A DNA stretch of 5,456 nt, taken from assembly GCA_002372855.1 (NCBI GenBank), contig DFIZ01000038.1, forward strand, positions 1-5,456. Direction: 5' to 3'. Position 1 is the stretch's first letter; each line of letters opens with the position of its first letter. Positions 1 to 5,419 of this stretch are shown piece by piece. The position numbers and the translations under genes are program-made. The DNA comes from Bacteroidales bacterium UBA3684. GTDB taxonomy: Bacteria; Bacteroidota; Bacteroidia; Bacteroidales; P3. The notes beneath the pieces were generated by a model. It searched no databases. It saw only the letters and a list, made by a program, of their open reading frames with translations, and was not told where the DNA came from.

Positions 1-331
1 TCATACCGCCCTTCAGGTCAAGACCGAGGTTAATTTCGCGACCTTGACACTCGCGGTAGGTGTAGCCGAGATAAACCTTCTCAGTAGCCATGGAGTCAAG
101 GTAGTGAGCTTCGCGGGCAGTCATCAAAGAGTCCGTGAGAATCTGGGCATCAACCTGAGTCTTGCTTCTGCTGGCAATCAGTTTCTGCACCTGCTCACTG
201 TTTACGTAGTTTTTGGCATCAGTTTTGGCTTTGCTTTGAACAACATTTGTCACAATTGTAAACGACAATTGGAACAAACAAACTGCAGCAAAAGCCCAAG
301 CTAAAAATTTGATAAGTCCTTTATTCTGCAT
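1..331 (-). CDS. secDF: SecDF protein translocase, N-terminal fragment (runs off left edge)
   Basis: SecDF is the inner-membrane accessory of the Sec translocon. It uses the proton gradient to pull exported proteins out on the periplasmic side. Only the first 110 residues lie in the window, read from an ATG at 331-329, and the frame is open to the edge. The N-terminus begins MQNKGLIKFL and has one hydrophobic segment at about residues 8-30, the first SecD membrane helix. A charged, probably helical periplasmic stretch follows (about 33-95), and then the SecD D1 signature LGLDLKGGM at 102-110. This start, with its conserved MQNKG opening, is what I recall for the fused SecD-SecF proteins of Bacteroidota, which are about 1000 residues long. 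That the gene is the fused form is inferred from the phylum, because the SecF half is outside the window. It is transcribed divergently from radC. No Shine-Dalgarno sequence precedes the ATG, and a promoter lies about 50 bases upstream. Confidence 0.93.
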   Translation of the reverse strand, partial: MQNKGLIKFLAWAFAAVCLFQLSFTIVTNVVQSKAKTDAKNYVNSEQVQKLIASRSKTQVDAQILTDSLMTAREAHYLDSMATEKVYLGYTYRECQGREINLGLDLKGGM

Positions 332-378
332 ACTTTATCTATAAATTTATGTTTTTTATTATATTCACTTTGAATGTG

Positions 379-408
379 CAAAAATAAGAAAAATATTTGA
401 CATAGCAA
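379..408 (-). promoter_or_regulatory. Promoter of secDF (Bacteroidota sigma-A type)
   Basis: On the minus strand, TATTTTTG (386 to 379) fits the Bacteroidota -7 consensus TAnnTTTG exactly and is followed by C, as is usual. A TTG at 408-406 lies 19 bases upstream of it, a suitable place for the -33 element. Transcription would start a few bases below 379 and give a leader of about 40 bases before the secDF ATG at 331. The leader contains the perfect palindrome ATAAATTTAT (341-350), which may be chance in such A/T-rich DNA. The same -7 core with its flank recurs upstream of the cyclophilin gene. Confidence 0.6.
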
Positions 409-429
409 CAGAAATCGAAAAAAAACATG

Positions 430-437
430 TATCTTTG
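430..437 (+). promoter_or_regulatory. Promoter -7 element of radC
   Basis: TATCTTTG followed by CAC is a textbook Bacteroidota -7 element (TAnnTTTG). No TTTG or TTG lies at the usual 19-21 base distance. The nearest TTTG (396-399) is 30 bases away, so the -33 element is weak or absent. The expected transcription start near 444 lies downstream of the in-frame ATG at 427 and upstream of the ATG at 466. This decides the radC start in favour of 466, with a leader of roughly 20 bases. Confidence 0.55.
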
Positions 438-465
438 CACAAAAATTGTAGAGTTACAGCAAGAT

Positions 466-1179
466 ATGAACGAAAATTTTTCTCTCACCCTCAAGGAGTG
501 GGCCGACGAGGACAAACCCCGCGAAAAAATGCTCAACAAGGGCAAAAAGGAGCTCACCAACGCCGAGCTGATTGCCATCCTCCTGCGCAGCGGACTGCGC
601 GGCAAAAGTGTCGTCGAAGTAGCCAAGGAAGTGCTCTCGTTTTCAGGCAACAAGCTGACCAATCTTTCCCAACTGGAGTTCAGCCAACTCAGCGCCATCA
701 AGGGCGTCGGCCCCGCCAAAGCCACCACCCTCATGGCAGCCCTCGAACTCGGATGGCGCATGCACGGCGAAATCGGCAACGACAAAGAGGTGATCCTCAA
801 CGACAGCACCACCTTCTTCTCCTACATGACGCCCCTCATTGCCGACCTCGACCACGAGGAGTTCTGGGCCGTCTACTTGAGCAACCGCGGCAAGGTGCTG
901 GGGCGCCAGCGCATCTCCATGGGCGGCATCACCGGCACCCCCGTCGACCTCCGCATCCTCTTCCGCGGCGCCATCGAGTGCAAAGCCGTGGCCCTCATGG
1001 TGGCACACAACCACCCCTCCGGCTCGCTCGTCGCCAGCCGCGAGGACAAAGAGTTGACAAAGAGAATAACGCAAGCAGGCAATCTGCTGGAAATCAAGCT
1101 CCGCGACCACCTGATCATCGCCATCGGCCCTGCAGGCAAGGCCGACTATTTCAGTTTCCACGACAACGGATACCTATAG
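466..1179 (+). CDS. radC: RadC family protein (HhH plus JAMM/MPN+ metalloprotease-like domain)
   Basis: This is a RadC homologue of 237 residues, about the usual family length. A helix-hairpin-helix DNA-binding motif (IKGVGPAKA, residues 78-86) sits in the N-terminal half. The C-terminal half is a JAMM/MPN+ domain with an intact zinc signature HNHPSGSLVASRED: His181, His183, Ser191 and Asp194, with Glu131/132 as the likely catalytic acid. The fold therefore predicts a zinc-dependent hydrolase. The old DNA-repair assignment came from an E. coli mutant whose lesion is in recG, and the cellular role remains unsettled. I chose the ATG at 466 because an in-frame ATG at 427 overlaps the -7 promoter element and adds 13 residues unlike the family. 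The gene is divergent from secDF and overlaps the 3' end of folB by 6 bp. No terminator is visible after it, so its transcript probably enters folB antisense. Confidence 0.93.
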   Translation: MNENFSLTLKEWADEDKPREKMLNKGKKELTNAELIAILLRSGLRGKSVVEVAKEVLSFSGNKLTNLSQLEFSQLSAIKGVGPAKATTLMAALELGWRMHGEIGNDKEVILNDSTTFFSYMTPLIADLDHEEFWAVYLSNRGKVLGRQRISMGGITGTPVDLRILFRGAIECKAVALMVAHNHPSGSLVASREDKELTKRITQAGNLLEIKLRDHLIIAIGPAGKADYFSFHDNGYL

Positions 1180-1524
1180 CGCCATCTCCACGCTCACCGA
1201 CTCCATCTGCCCTCCCAGGGGCGGATTGAGCTTGCTCACCTTCACTCTCACCGACGTCACCGCCAGAAACGAGGACCTTACCCCCTCCCCTATTCTGCGA
1301 GCCACATGCTCCAGCAAATTGGAGGGGATTTCCATCTCGCGTTTCACCACCTGGTACACATCCAGGTAGCTCACCGTATCTTCAATGTTGTCAGTCACTT
1401 CCGCCTTCGTCGTATCGGTCTCGAACACAAGGTCCACTCGGAAGTGCGTCCCGATGGCGCGTTCCTGTTCAAAACAGCCATGGTGCGCATAGAAGCGCAT
1501 ATCGTTTATCGCTATGGTAGCCAA
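1174..1524 (-). CDS. folB: Dihydroneopterin aldolase
   Basis: FolB converts 7,8-dihydroneopterin to 6-hydroxymethyl-7,8-dihydropterin and glycolaldehyde in cytoplasmic folate synthesis. The protein aligns along its whole length with the Staphylococcus aureus enzyme as I recall it: MRFYAHHG near the N-terminus, then TDNIEDTVSY, NLLEH and SKLNPPLGG. From a TTG start at 1524 (116 residues), the catalytic Glu21, Tyr53, Glu72 and Lys98 are all present, matching Glu22, Tyr54, Glu74 and Lys100 of S. aureus. No ATG gives a full domain: the first, at MRFY, would remove the opening beta strand. TTG 1524 matches family length, has AAAGAGA 8 bases upstream and clears the pheS stop by 13 bp. A second in-frame TTG at 1554 would add ten residues and overlap pheS by 17 bp. 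The gene is probably the last of a cyclophilin-pheS-folB operon. Its final CTA TAG is shared with radC on the other strand. Confidence 0.92.
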   Translation of the reverse strand: MATIAINDMRFYAHHGCFEQERAIGTHFRVDLVFETDTTKAEVTDNIEDTVSYLDVYQVVKREMEIPSNLLEHVARRIGEGVRSSFLAVTSVRVKVSKLNPPLGGQMESVSVEMAL

Positions 1525-1537
1525 GGTTTGTATCTCT

Positions 1538-2581
1538 TTAAATGATATTGTCAAACTGGTGCAGGAACCGCAGGTCGTTCTCGAAGTAGAGACGCAGGTC
1601 GCGGATCTGGTATTTCAGCATGGCCATGCGCTCCACACCCATGCCGAGGGCGAAGCCGCTGTACTCCTTGCTGTCTATGCCACAGGCCTCCAGCACGTTG
1701 GGGTCCACCATGCCGCAGCCGAGAATCTCCAGCCAGCCGGTACCCTTGCAGATATTGCAGCCCTTGCCGCCGCAGATATTGCACGAGATGTCCATCTCCG
1801 CGCTGGGTTCGGTAAACGGGAAATAGCTGGGTCTTAGGCGTATCTGCGTCTGTTCGCCGAACATCTCCTTGGCGAAATAGAGCAGCGTCTGTTTCAGGTC
1901 GGCGAAGGTGACATGCTTGTCCACATAGAGGGCCTCCACCTGATGGAAGATGCAGTGTGCACGGGCGCTGATGGCCTCGTTGCGGAACACGCGGCCGGGG
2001 GCAATGATGCGGATGGGGGGCTTGTGGGTCTCCATCACACGCACCTGCACCGACGAGGTGTGCGTTCTCAACGCCACCTCCTGCCTGCCTTCCTCTTTCT
2101 CCACGAAGAAGGTGTCCTGCATGTCGCGGGCCGGGTGGTCGGGAGGGAAATTCAGGGCCGAGAACAGGTGCCAATCGTCCTCAATCTCCACCGACTCCTC
2201 GACGGTGAAACCGATGCGGGCAAAAATCTCGGCTATCTCGTTCATTGTCACCGACAATACATGACGGCTGCCACGGCCGGCCAGGTCGGCGGGGAGCGTC
2301 AGGTCGTGGTGCTCTTCGGCATCCATCTTCTCCTCGACGTAGTTCTTGAACTCCTCGACGCGGGCCAAAGCGGCGTTTTTCAGCTCGTTGAGGGCAATGC
2401 CCATCTCTTTCTTCTGCTCGTTGGGCAGGGCCTTGAACTGCTCGAACAGCTCGTTCATCACGCCCTTGCGGCCCAGGAACTTCACACGGAACTGTTCCAC
2501 CTCGGCAGCCTTGTCCTTGAACTCCTCGATATGGGTGGAACGAATCTCTTCAATGTACTGCGAAATAAGATCTTTCAGCAT
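1538..2581 (-). CDS. pheS: Phenylalanine--tRNA ligase alpha subunit
   Basis: PheS is the catalytic subunit of the alpha2-beta2 class II synthetase that charges tRNA-Phe in the cytoplasm. The protein has 347 residues, a usual length. Residues 1-90 are charged and helical, the tRNA-binding coiled-coil arm. The catalytic domain follows: LNFPPDHPARD (143-153), THTSS (173-177), motif 2 from Gly196 with Arg197 and Arg200 (GRVFRNEAISARAH), and motif 3 GMGVER (313-318). An insertion with four cysteines (Cys267, Cys270, Cys275, Cys278; pattern CxxCxGxGCxxCxGxG) precedes WLEILGCGMV. I recall the same element from Bacillus-type PheS, and E. coli lacks it. The ATG at 2581 starts 8 bp after the cyclophilin stop, and no promoter lies in that gap, so the two are probably co-transcribed. 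pheT is not in the window, consistent with pheS and pheT being unlinked in many Bacteroidota. I see no T-box or attenuator leader. Confidence 0.97.
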   Translation of the reverse strand: MLKDLISQYIEEIRSTHIEEFKDKAAEVEQFRVKFLGRKGVMNELFEQFKALPNEQKKEMGIALNELKNAALARVEEFKNYVEEKMDAEEHHDLTLPADLAGRGSRHVLSVTMNEIAEIFARIGFTVEESVEIEDDWHLFSALNFPPDHPARDMQDTFFVEKEEGRQEVALRTHTSSVQVRVMETHKPPIRIIAPGRVFRNEAISARAHCIFHQVEALYVDKHVTFADLKQTLLYFAKEMFGEQTQIRLRPSYFPFTEPSAEMDISCNICGGKGCNICKGTGWLEILGCGMVDPNVLEACGIDSKEYSGFALGMGVERMAMLKYQIRDLRLYFENDLRFLHQFDNII

Positions 2582-2588
2582 ATTAGTA

Positions 2589-3275
2589 TTACTTTTTAAT
2601 CACAATCACTTTTTCGATTCTGACGTCCTCCAGCGGACGGTCGTTCTTGTCACATTTCACGGCGGCAATCTTGTCCACAACCTCCATGCCCTCAATCACT
2701 TCCCCGAAAACGGTATACTCACCGTCGAGGAACGGCGTGCCGCCGATCGTGGTATAGACGTCGCGCTGCTCGGCGGAAATCTCCCTTTTCATCCTTTTCT
2801 GCAGGTTGTCAAGCTCTTCCGTGTTCCACACACGACCCTGGACAATGTAGAACTGCGACGCCGACGACTCCTTTTTGGGGTTCACCATGTCGCCTTCGCG
2901 GGCGGCGCACAAGGCTCCGCGCTTGTGGAAGAGTTCCGGACGGAACTCGGCGGGAATATTGTATCCCAACGTGCCGTCGCCCAGCATCTTGCCGGGTTCT
3001 GCATCCTTCGATGTGGGGTCGCCGCCCTGAATCATGAACTTCTCGATGACCCGGTGGAAAAGCAGCCCGTCAAACACACGGTTCGTGGCCAATTTTATGA
3101 AATTGTCGCGGTGCAAAGGGGTCTCGTCGTACAGCAAAAGCACAATTCTGCCGTAGTTGGTGACCATTTCCACCCGGGTACCCTTACAGCTTTCTTTCTG
3201 CTGTTTTACAAGCACTTGCGAGTTTCCAAGAAAGGCGGCAAACAAAAAAATTGCCAAAAAATATAACTTTTTCAT
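2589..3275 (-). CDS. Secreted cyclophilin-type peptidyl-prolyl cis-trans isomerase
   Basis: This is a cyclophilin of 228 residues that should catalyse proline isomerisation during folding in the periplasm. Residues 1-19 (MKKLYFLAIFLFAAFLGNS) form a Sec signal peptide. Cleavage before Gln20 would fit the Bacteroidota tendency for exported proteins to begin with Gln. There is no lipobox cysteine. The domain spans about 35-228. Human CypA active-site residues Arg55, Phe60, Met61 and Gln63 correspond to Arg75, Phe80, Met81 and Gln83 in FHRVIEKFMIQGGDP. SSASQFYIV (137-145) and FLDGEYTVFGEV (182-193) match the other core motifs. CypA Trp121, which binds cyclosporin, is Phe182 here, as in many bacterial cyclophilins. 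A charged insertion at about 149-176 separates SQFYIV from the LDG motif. The gene heads the probable operon with pheS and folB and is divergent from the lipoprotein. The ATG at 3275 gives an intact signal peptide. Confidence 0.95.
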   Translation of the reverse strand: MKKLYFLAIFLFAAFLGNSQVLVKQQKESCKGTRVEMVTNYGRIVLLLYDETPLHRDNFIKLATNRVFDGLLFHRVIEKFMIQGGDPTSKDAEPGKMLGDGTLGYNIPAEFRPELFHKRGALCAAREGDMVNPKKESSASQFYIVQGRVWNTEELDNLQKRMKREISAEQRDVYTTIGGTPFLDGEYTVFGEVIEGMEVVDKIAAVKCDKNDRPLEDVRIEKVIVIKK

Positions 3276-3296
3276 CTGTCAATAGAATAATTTTAC

Positions 3297-3304
3297 TAAT
3301 TTTG
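3297..3304 (+). promoter_or_regulatory. Promoter -7 element of the lipoprotein/DUF4301 unit
   Basis: TAATTTTG followed by C fits TAnnTTTG on the plus strand. It lies 53 bases before the lipoprotein ATG, predicting a leader of about 45 bases. No TTG or TTTG is found at the usual -33 distance, so it is a weaker candidate than the promoter facing it. Its 3' part forms one arm of the palindrome TTTGCAATGCAAA (3301-3313). Confidence 0.5.
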
Positions 3305-3309
3305 CAATG

Positions 3310-3339
3310 CAAAAATAAGAATAAAAATAGAAACAACAA
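3310..3339 (-). promoter_or_regulatory. Promoter of the cyclophilin-pheS-folB operon
   Basis: On the minus strand, TATTTTTG (3317 to 3310) followed by C is an exact TAnnTTTG -7 element. A TTG at 3339-3337 sits 19 bases upstream, the same spacing as at the secDF promoter, and a TTTG at 3344-3341 is an alternative. Transcription would start near 3303, about 28 bases before the cyclophilin ATG at 3275. The -7 element faces that of the lipoprotein unit with only five bases between them. Confidence 0.6.
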
Positions 3340-3357
3340 GCAAAAAATCATAGTTTT

Positions 3358-3768
3358 ATGAAGAAAAAAAATTTCATCTTTTCCCTCGCCCTGTTTTTCA
3401 GCATTTTACCGATGGCATTTTTTAGCTCCTGCGACAAGGATACAAACTGCTATCTGGACGTCAATGTGGTCGACGAGGGCACCGTAAACCCGATTTCTGG
3501 CGAAATGACATCCGGTCCCGGCATTGCCGGTGCGGTTGTCGAGGTGTATCAGGACGGCGGCACCGTGCACGCCCAGGGCGTCACCGGCAGCGACGGCGTC
3601 TACTCCACCTATTTCTCGGCCCCCGCCATCGTGAAAATCAAAGCCAAGCTGCAGCTCTACAACGGCGACCAGCCGGCCGGCGAACGTCGCGGCGAAACCT
3701 CCGTGCGCCTCGTCGAAGGCGAGACCATCCCCGCCAAAATCACCCTCAGCAGCCAAGTCTACTATTAA
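3358..3768 (+). CDS. Small lipoprotein with a carboxypeptidase-regulatory-like beta-sandwich domain
   Basis: This is a 136-residue predicted lipoprotein of unknown function. Lysines at 2-4, a hydrophobic stretch at about 6-22 and the lipobox FFSSC make a type II signal peptide, with Cys25 as the lipidated residue. The bases after it encode DKD; acidic residues just after the cysteine resemble the surface-export signals of Bacteroidota lipoproteins, but this version (D, K, D) is short and the location is open. The mature part (about 31-136) looks like one beta-sandwich of the carboxypeptidase-regulatory or CNA-B type: GIAGAVVEVYQDGG (55-68), then GVTGSDGVYSTYF (74-86), then an alternating strand VKIKAKLQLY. 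Such domains often occur as modules of larger envelope proteins; here it stands alone. I recognise no enzyme motif. Its stop is 20 bp before the DUF4301 gene, so the two are probably co-transcribed. The start is the only ATG that keeps the signal peptide. Confidence 0.8.
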   Translation: MKKKNFIFSLALFFSILPMAFFSSCDKDTNCYLDVNVVDEGTVNPISGEMTSGPGIAGAVVEVYQDGGTVHAQGVTGSDGVYSTYFSAPAIVKIKAKLQLYNGDQPAGERRGETSVRLVEGETIPAKITLSSQVYY

Positions 3769-3788
3769 TTACGTAAATATCATAGACC

Positions 3789-5315
3789 ATGAAGTTTACA
3801 CCCACTGAACAAGACCTCCTACAACTCGAACAGATGGGCCTGACGGCCGATGCCGTACAGCACCAGATTGACAACTTCAAACAGGGCTTCCCCAAGAGCC
3901 ACCTCGACGCCGCCGCCACTCCCGACAACAATGGCATCATCCGCCTCGCCGACAAGGAGATAGCCCGCTACGAGAAACAGTACCGCACCCTCGGACGCGG
4001 CAAGAAACTGCTGAAGTTCGTCCCCGCCTCCGGCGCTGCAACGCGCATGTTCAAAGACCTTTACAGCTTCACCGCCACCTACTTCGGCGTGGCGGGCAAC
4101 TTTGCCAAAGAGTTTCCCGAGGTGCAGACCTTCCTGGAGAACATCCACACCTTCGCCTTCTTCAACGACCTGAAAGCCACAATGGAAGCCGCCGACCTCG
4201 ACATCGAGGAATACCTCCAGCGCGGCGACTACAGCACCGTCATCAACTTCCTCCTCAAGGAACAGTACCTCGGCTACGGCAGCCTGCCCAAAGCCCTGCT
4301 GAAATTCCACCGCTACGGCGCCGTGCAGCGCACACCCCTCGAGGAGCACATTGTCGAGGGCGCACTCTACGCCAAATGCAGCGACAACACTGTCAACCTG
4401 CACTTTACCATCTCGCCCGAGCACCGCTCCGCCTTCCGCCGCAAGATCGCCGAGGTGAAGCAGTACTACGAGAGCACCTTCGGCATCAAACTGCACATAA
4501 CATTCTCGGAACAAAAACATTACACCGACATCATCGCCGTCGACGAGCAGAACCAGCCCGTGCGCGACGAAGAAGGACGCCTCGTGTTCCGTCCCGGTGG
4601 CCACGGCGCCCTCATCGAGAACCTCAACGAGCAGCACGCCGACCTCATCTTCGTGAAGAACATCGACAACGTGGTGCCCGACTGGATGAAGCATACCACC
4701 GTGATATACAAGCAGGTGCTTGCCGGCATGCTGCTCGAACTGCGCGAAAAATGTTTCGACATGCTCCGCACCCTCGACACCAAGCCCGACAACAAGACCC
4801 TCGCCAAGCTTATCCGCACGGCCCAAAAGGACTTTAACATCATGGTACCAGAGGGTTGCGATGCCCGCACGCTCCACAACCTGCTCAACCGCCCCATGCG
4901 CATCTGCGGCATGGTGAAAAACCTTGGCGAACCTGGGGGCGGTCCCTTCTACACCATTGATTCCATGGGTAATAGAAGCCTCCAGGTGGTCGAATCGGCC
5001 CAGGTCAACCACAACGACCCGCAGCAGGAAGCCATCTTCCAGGCCTCGACCCATTTCAACCCCGTCGACCTGGTCTGCAGCACCAAGAACTACCGCGGAC
5101 GCTACTTCGACCTCCGGCTGTACGTCGACCCGCAGACCGGCTTCATCAGCAAAAAGAGCAAAGGCGCCATGACCGTCAAGTCGCAGGAACTGCCCGGCCT
5201 CTGGAACGGAGCCATGGCCCACTGGATCACCCTCTTCGTCGAGGTGCCCGTGGCCACCTTCAACCCCGTCAAAACCGTCAACGACCTTCTGCGCAAAGAG
5301 CACCTCGAAGGCTGA
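3789..5315 (+). CDS. DUF4301 family protein, possible nucleotidyltransferase fold
   Basis: The 508-residue protein matches what I recall of DUF4301, a family of uncharacterised cytoplasmic proteins mainly in Bacteroidota, over its full length. It has no signal peptide or membrane helix. Recognisable blocks are FVPASGAATRMFK (77-89), a middle region with PGGHGALIENLN (269-280), IFVKNIDNVVPDW (287-299), RPMRICGMVKN (368-378) with EPGGGPF (381-387), STHFNPVDLVC (420-430) and LPGLWNGAMAHW (468-479). The first resembles the glycine-rich nucleotide loop of sugar-nucleotide pyrophosphorylases. The GGHGAL...NIDN pair resembles the GHGD...N.DN motifs of the UDP-sugar pyrophosphorylase family. I infer a GT-A-like nucleotidyltransferase fold; the activity and substrate are unknown. 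It follows the lipoprotein by 20 bp and ends before a strong terminator. Codons mostly end in C or G, as in radC. The ATG at 3789 fits the family N-terminus. Confidence 0.88.
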   Translation: MKFTPTEQDLLQLEQMGLTADAVQHQIDNFKQGFPKSHLDAAATPDNNGIIRLADKEIARYEKQYRTLGRGKKLLKFVPASGAATRMFKDLYSFTATYFGVAGNFAKEFPEVQTFLENIHTFAFFNDLKATMEAADLDIEEYLQRGDYSTVINFLLKEQYLGYGSLPKALLKFHRYGAVQRTPLEEHIVEGALYAKCSDNTVNLHFTISPEHRSAFRRKIAEVKQYYESTFGIKLHITFSEQKHYTDIIAVDEQNQPVRDEEGRLVFRPGGHGALIENLNEQHADLIFVKNIDNVVPDWMKHTTVIYKQVLAGMLLELREKCFDMLRTLDTKPDNKTLAKLIRTAQKDFNIMVPEGCDARTLHNLLNRPMRICGMVKNLGEPGGGPFYTIDSMGNRSLQVVESAQVNHNDPQQEAIFQASTHFNPVDLVCSTKNYRGRYFDLRLYVDPQTGFISKKSKGAMTVKSQELPGLWNGAMAHWITLFVEVPVATFNPVKTVNDLLRKEHLEG

Positions 5316-5357
5316 CAGACGGACAACAACCTGGAAAACAATCCCCAACCTCATCCC

Positions 5358-5387
5358 AACGCCGCCATCTCGCAGGGCGGCGTTTTT
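5358..5387 (+). terminator. Rho-independent terminator after the DUF4301 gene
   Basis: A perfect 9-bp stem (AACGCCGCC, 5358-5366, with GGCGGCGTT, 5376-5384) encloses a 9-base loop and runs into five T residues (5383-5387). It lies 43 bases after the DUF4301 stop. On the minus strand the stem is followed by only two T residues, so it should act mainly on plus-strand transcripts. The preceding stretch (about 5325-5357) is C-rich and G-poor, a composition that could also favour Rho, but the hairpin alone is sufficient. Confidence 0.85.
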
Positions 5388-5392
5388 CGTCT

Positions 5393-5416
5393 CCCTCCCC
5401 CACCCCACACCCACCC
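5393..5416 (-). other. G-quadruplex motif on the minus strand
   Basis: The plus strand has five runs of three or more C (5393-5395, 5397-5401, 5403-5406, 5410-5412, 5414-5416) separated by 1, 1, 3 and 1 bases. The minus strand therefore has five G-tracts with very short loops, well within the usual G3+N1-7 definition of an intramolecular G-quadruplex. The plus strand could form an i-motif. The tract begins six bases after the terminator T-run and contains no gene. Folding in the cell is inference. Confidence 0.6.
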
Positions 5417-5419
5417 GAG

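Noticed and set aside
44..304. An 86-codon plus-strand frame at the left edge.
   Set aside because: It is antisense to the SecDF N-terminus, whose first membrane helix and D1 motif are clear on the other strand.
332..465. A possible structured RNA or riboswitch in the secDF-radC divergent region.
   Set aside because: Apart from the two promoters and a 10-base A/T palindrome I see no stem of useful length, and the predicted leaders are only about 20 and 40 bases.
435..1229. A 264-codon plus-strand frame overlapping radC and slightly longer than it.
   Set aside because: It is rich in Arg, Pro, His and Gln, typical of a shifted frame in GC-rich coding DNA, while the overlapping frame encodes RadC with an intact JAMM motif.
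1699..1786. The four-cysteine cluster in pheS as a sign of a fused zinc-finger or foreign insertion.
   Set aside because: The same CxxCxGxGCxxCxGxG element is a normal part of many bacterial PheS proteins, so it is not an oddity of this genome.
1913..3266. Long plus-strand frames (1913-2599 and 2346-3266) opposite pheS and the cyclophilin gene.
   Set aside because: They are antisense shadows of two clearly recognised genes, have no family resemblance, and one crosses the intergenic gap and both coding regions.
3819..5414. A 531-codon open frame on the minus strand, antisense to the DUF4301 gene and slightly longer than it.
   Set aside because: Its residues are mostly Val, Ala, Gly, Asp and Glu, the GNN codons that arise when C-ending codons are read in reverse. 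It matches no family I know, has no promoter, and its start lies beyond the terminator. The sense frame is a full-length known family.
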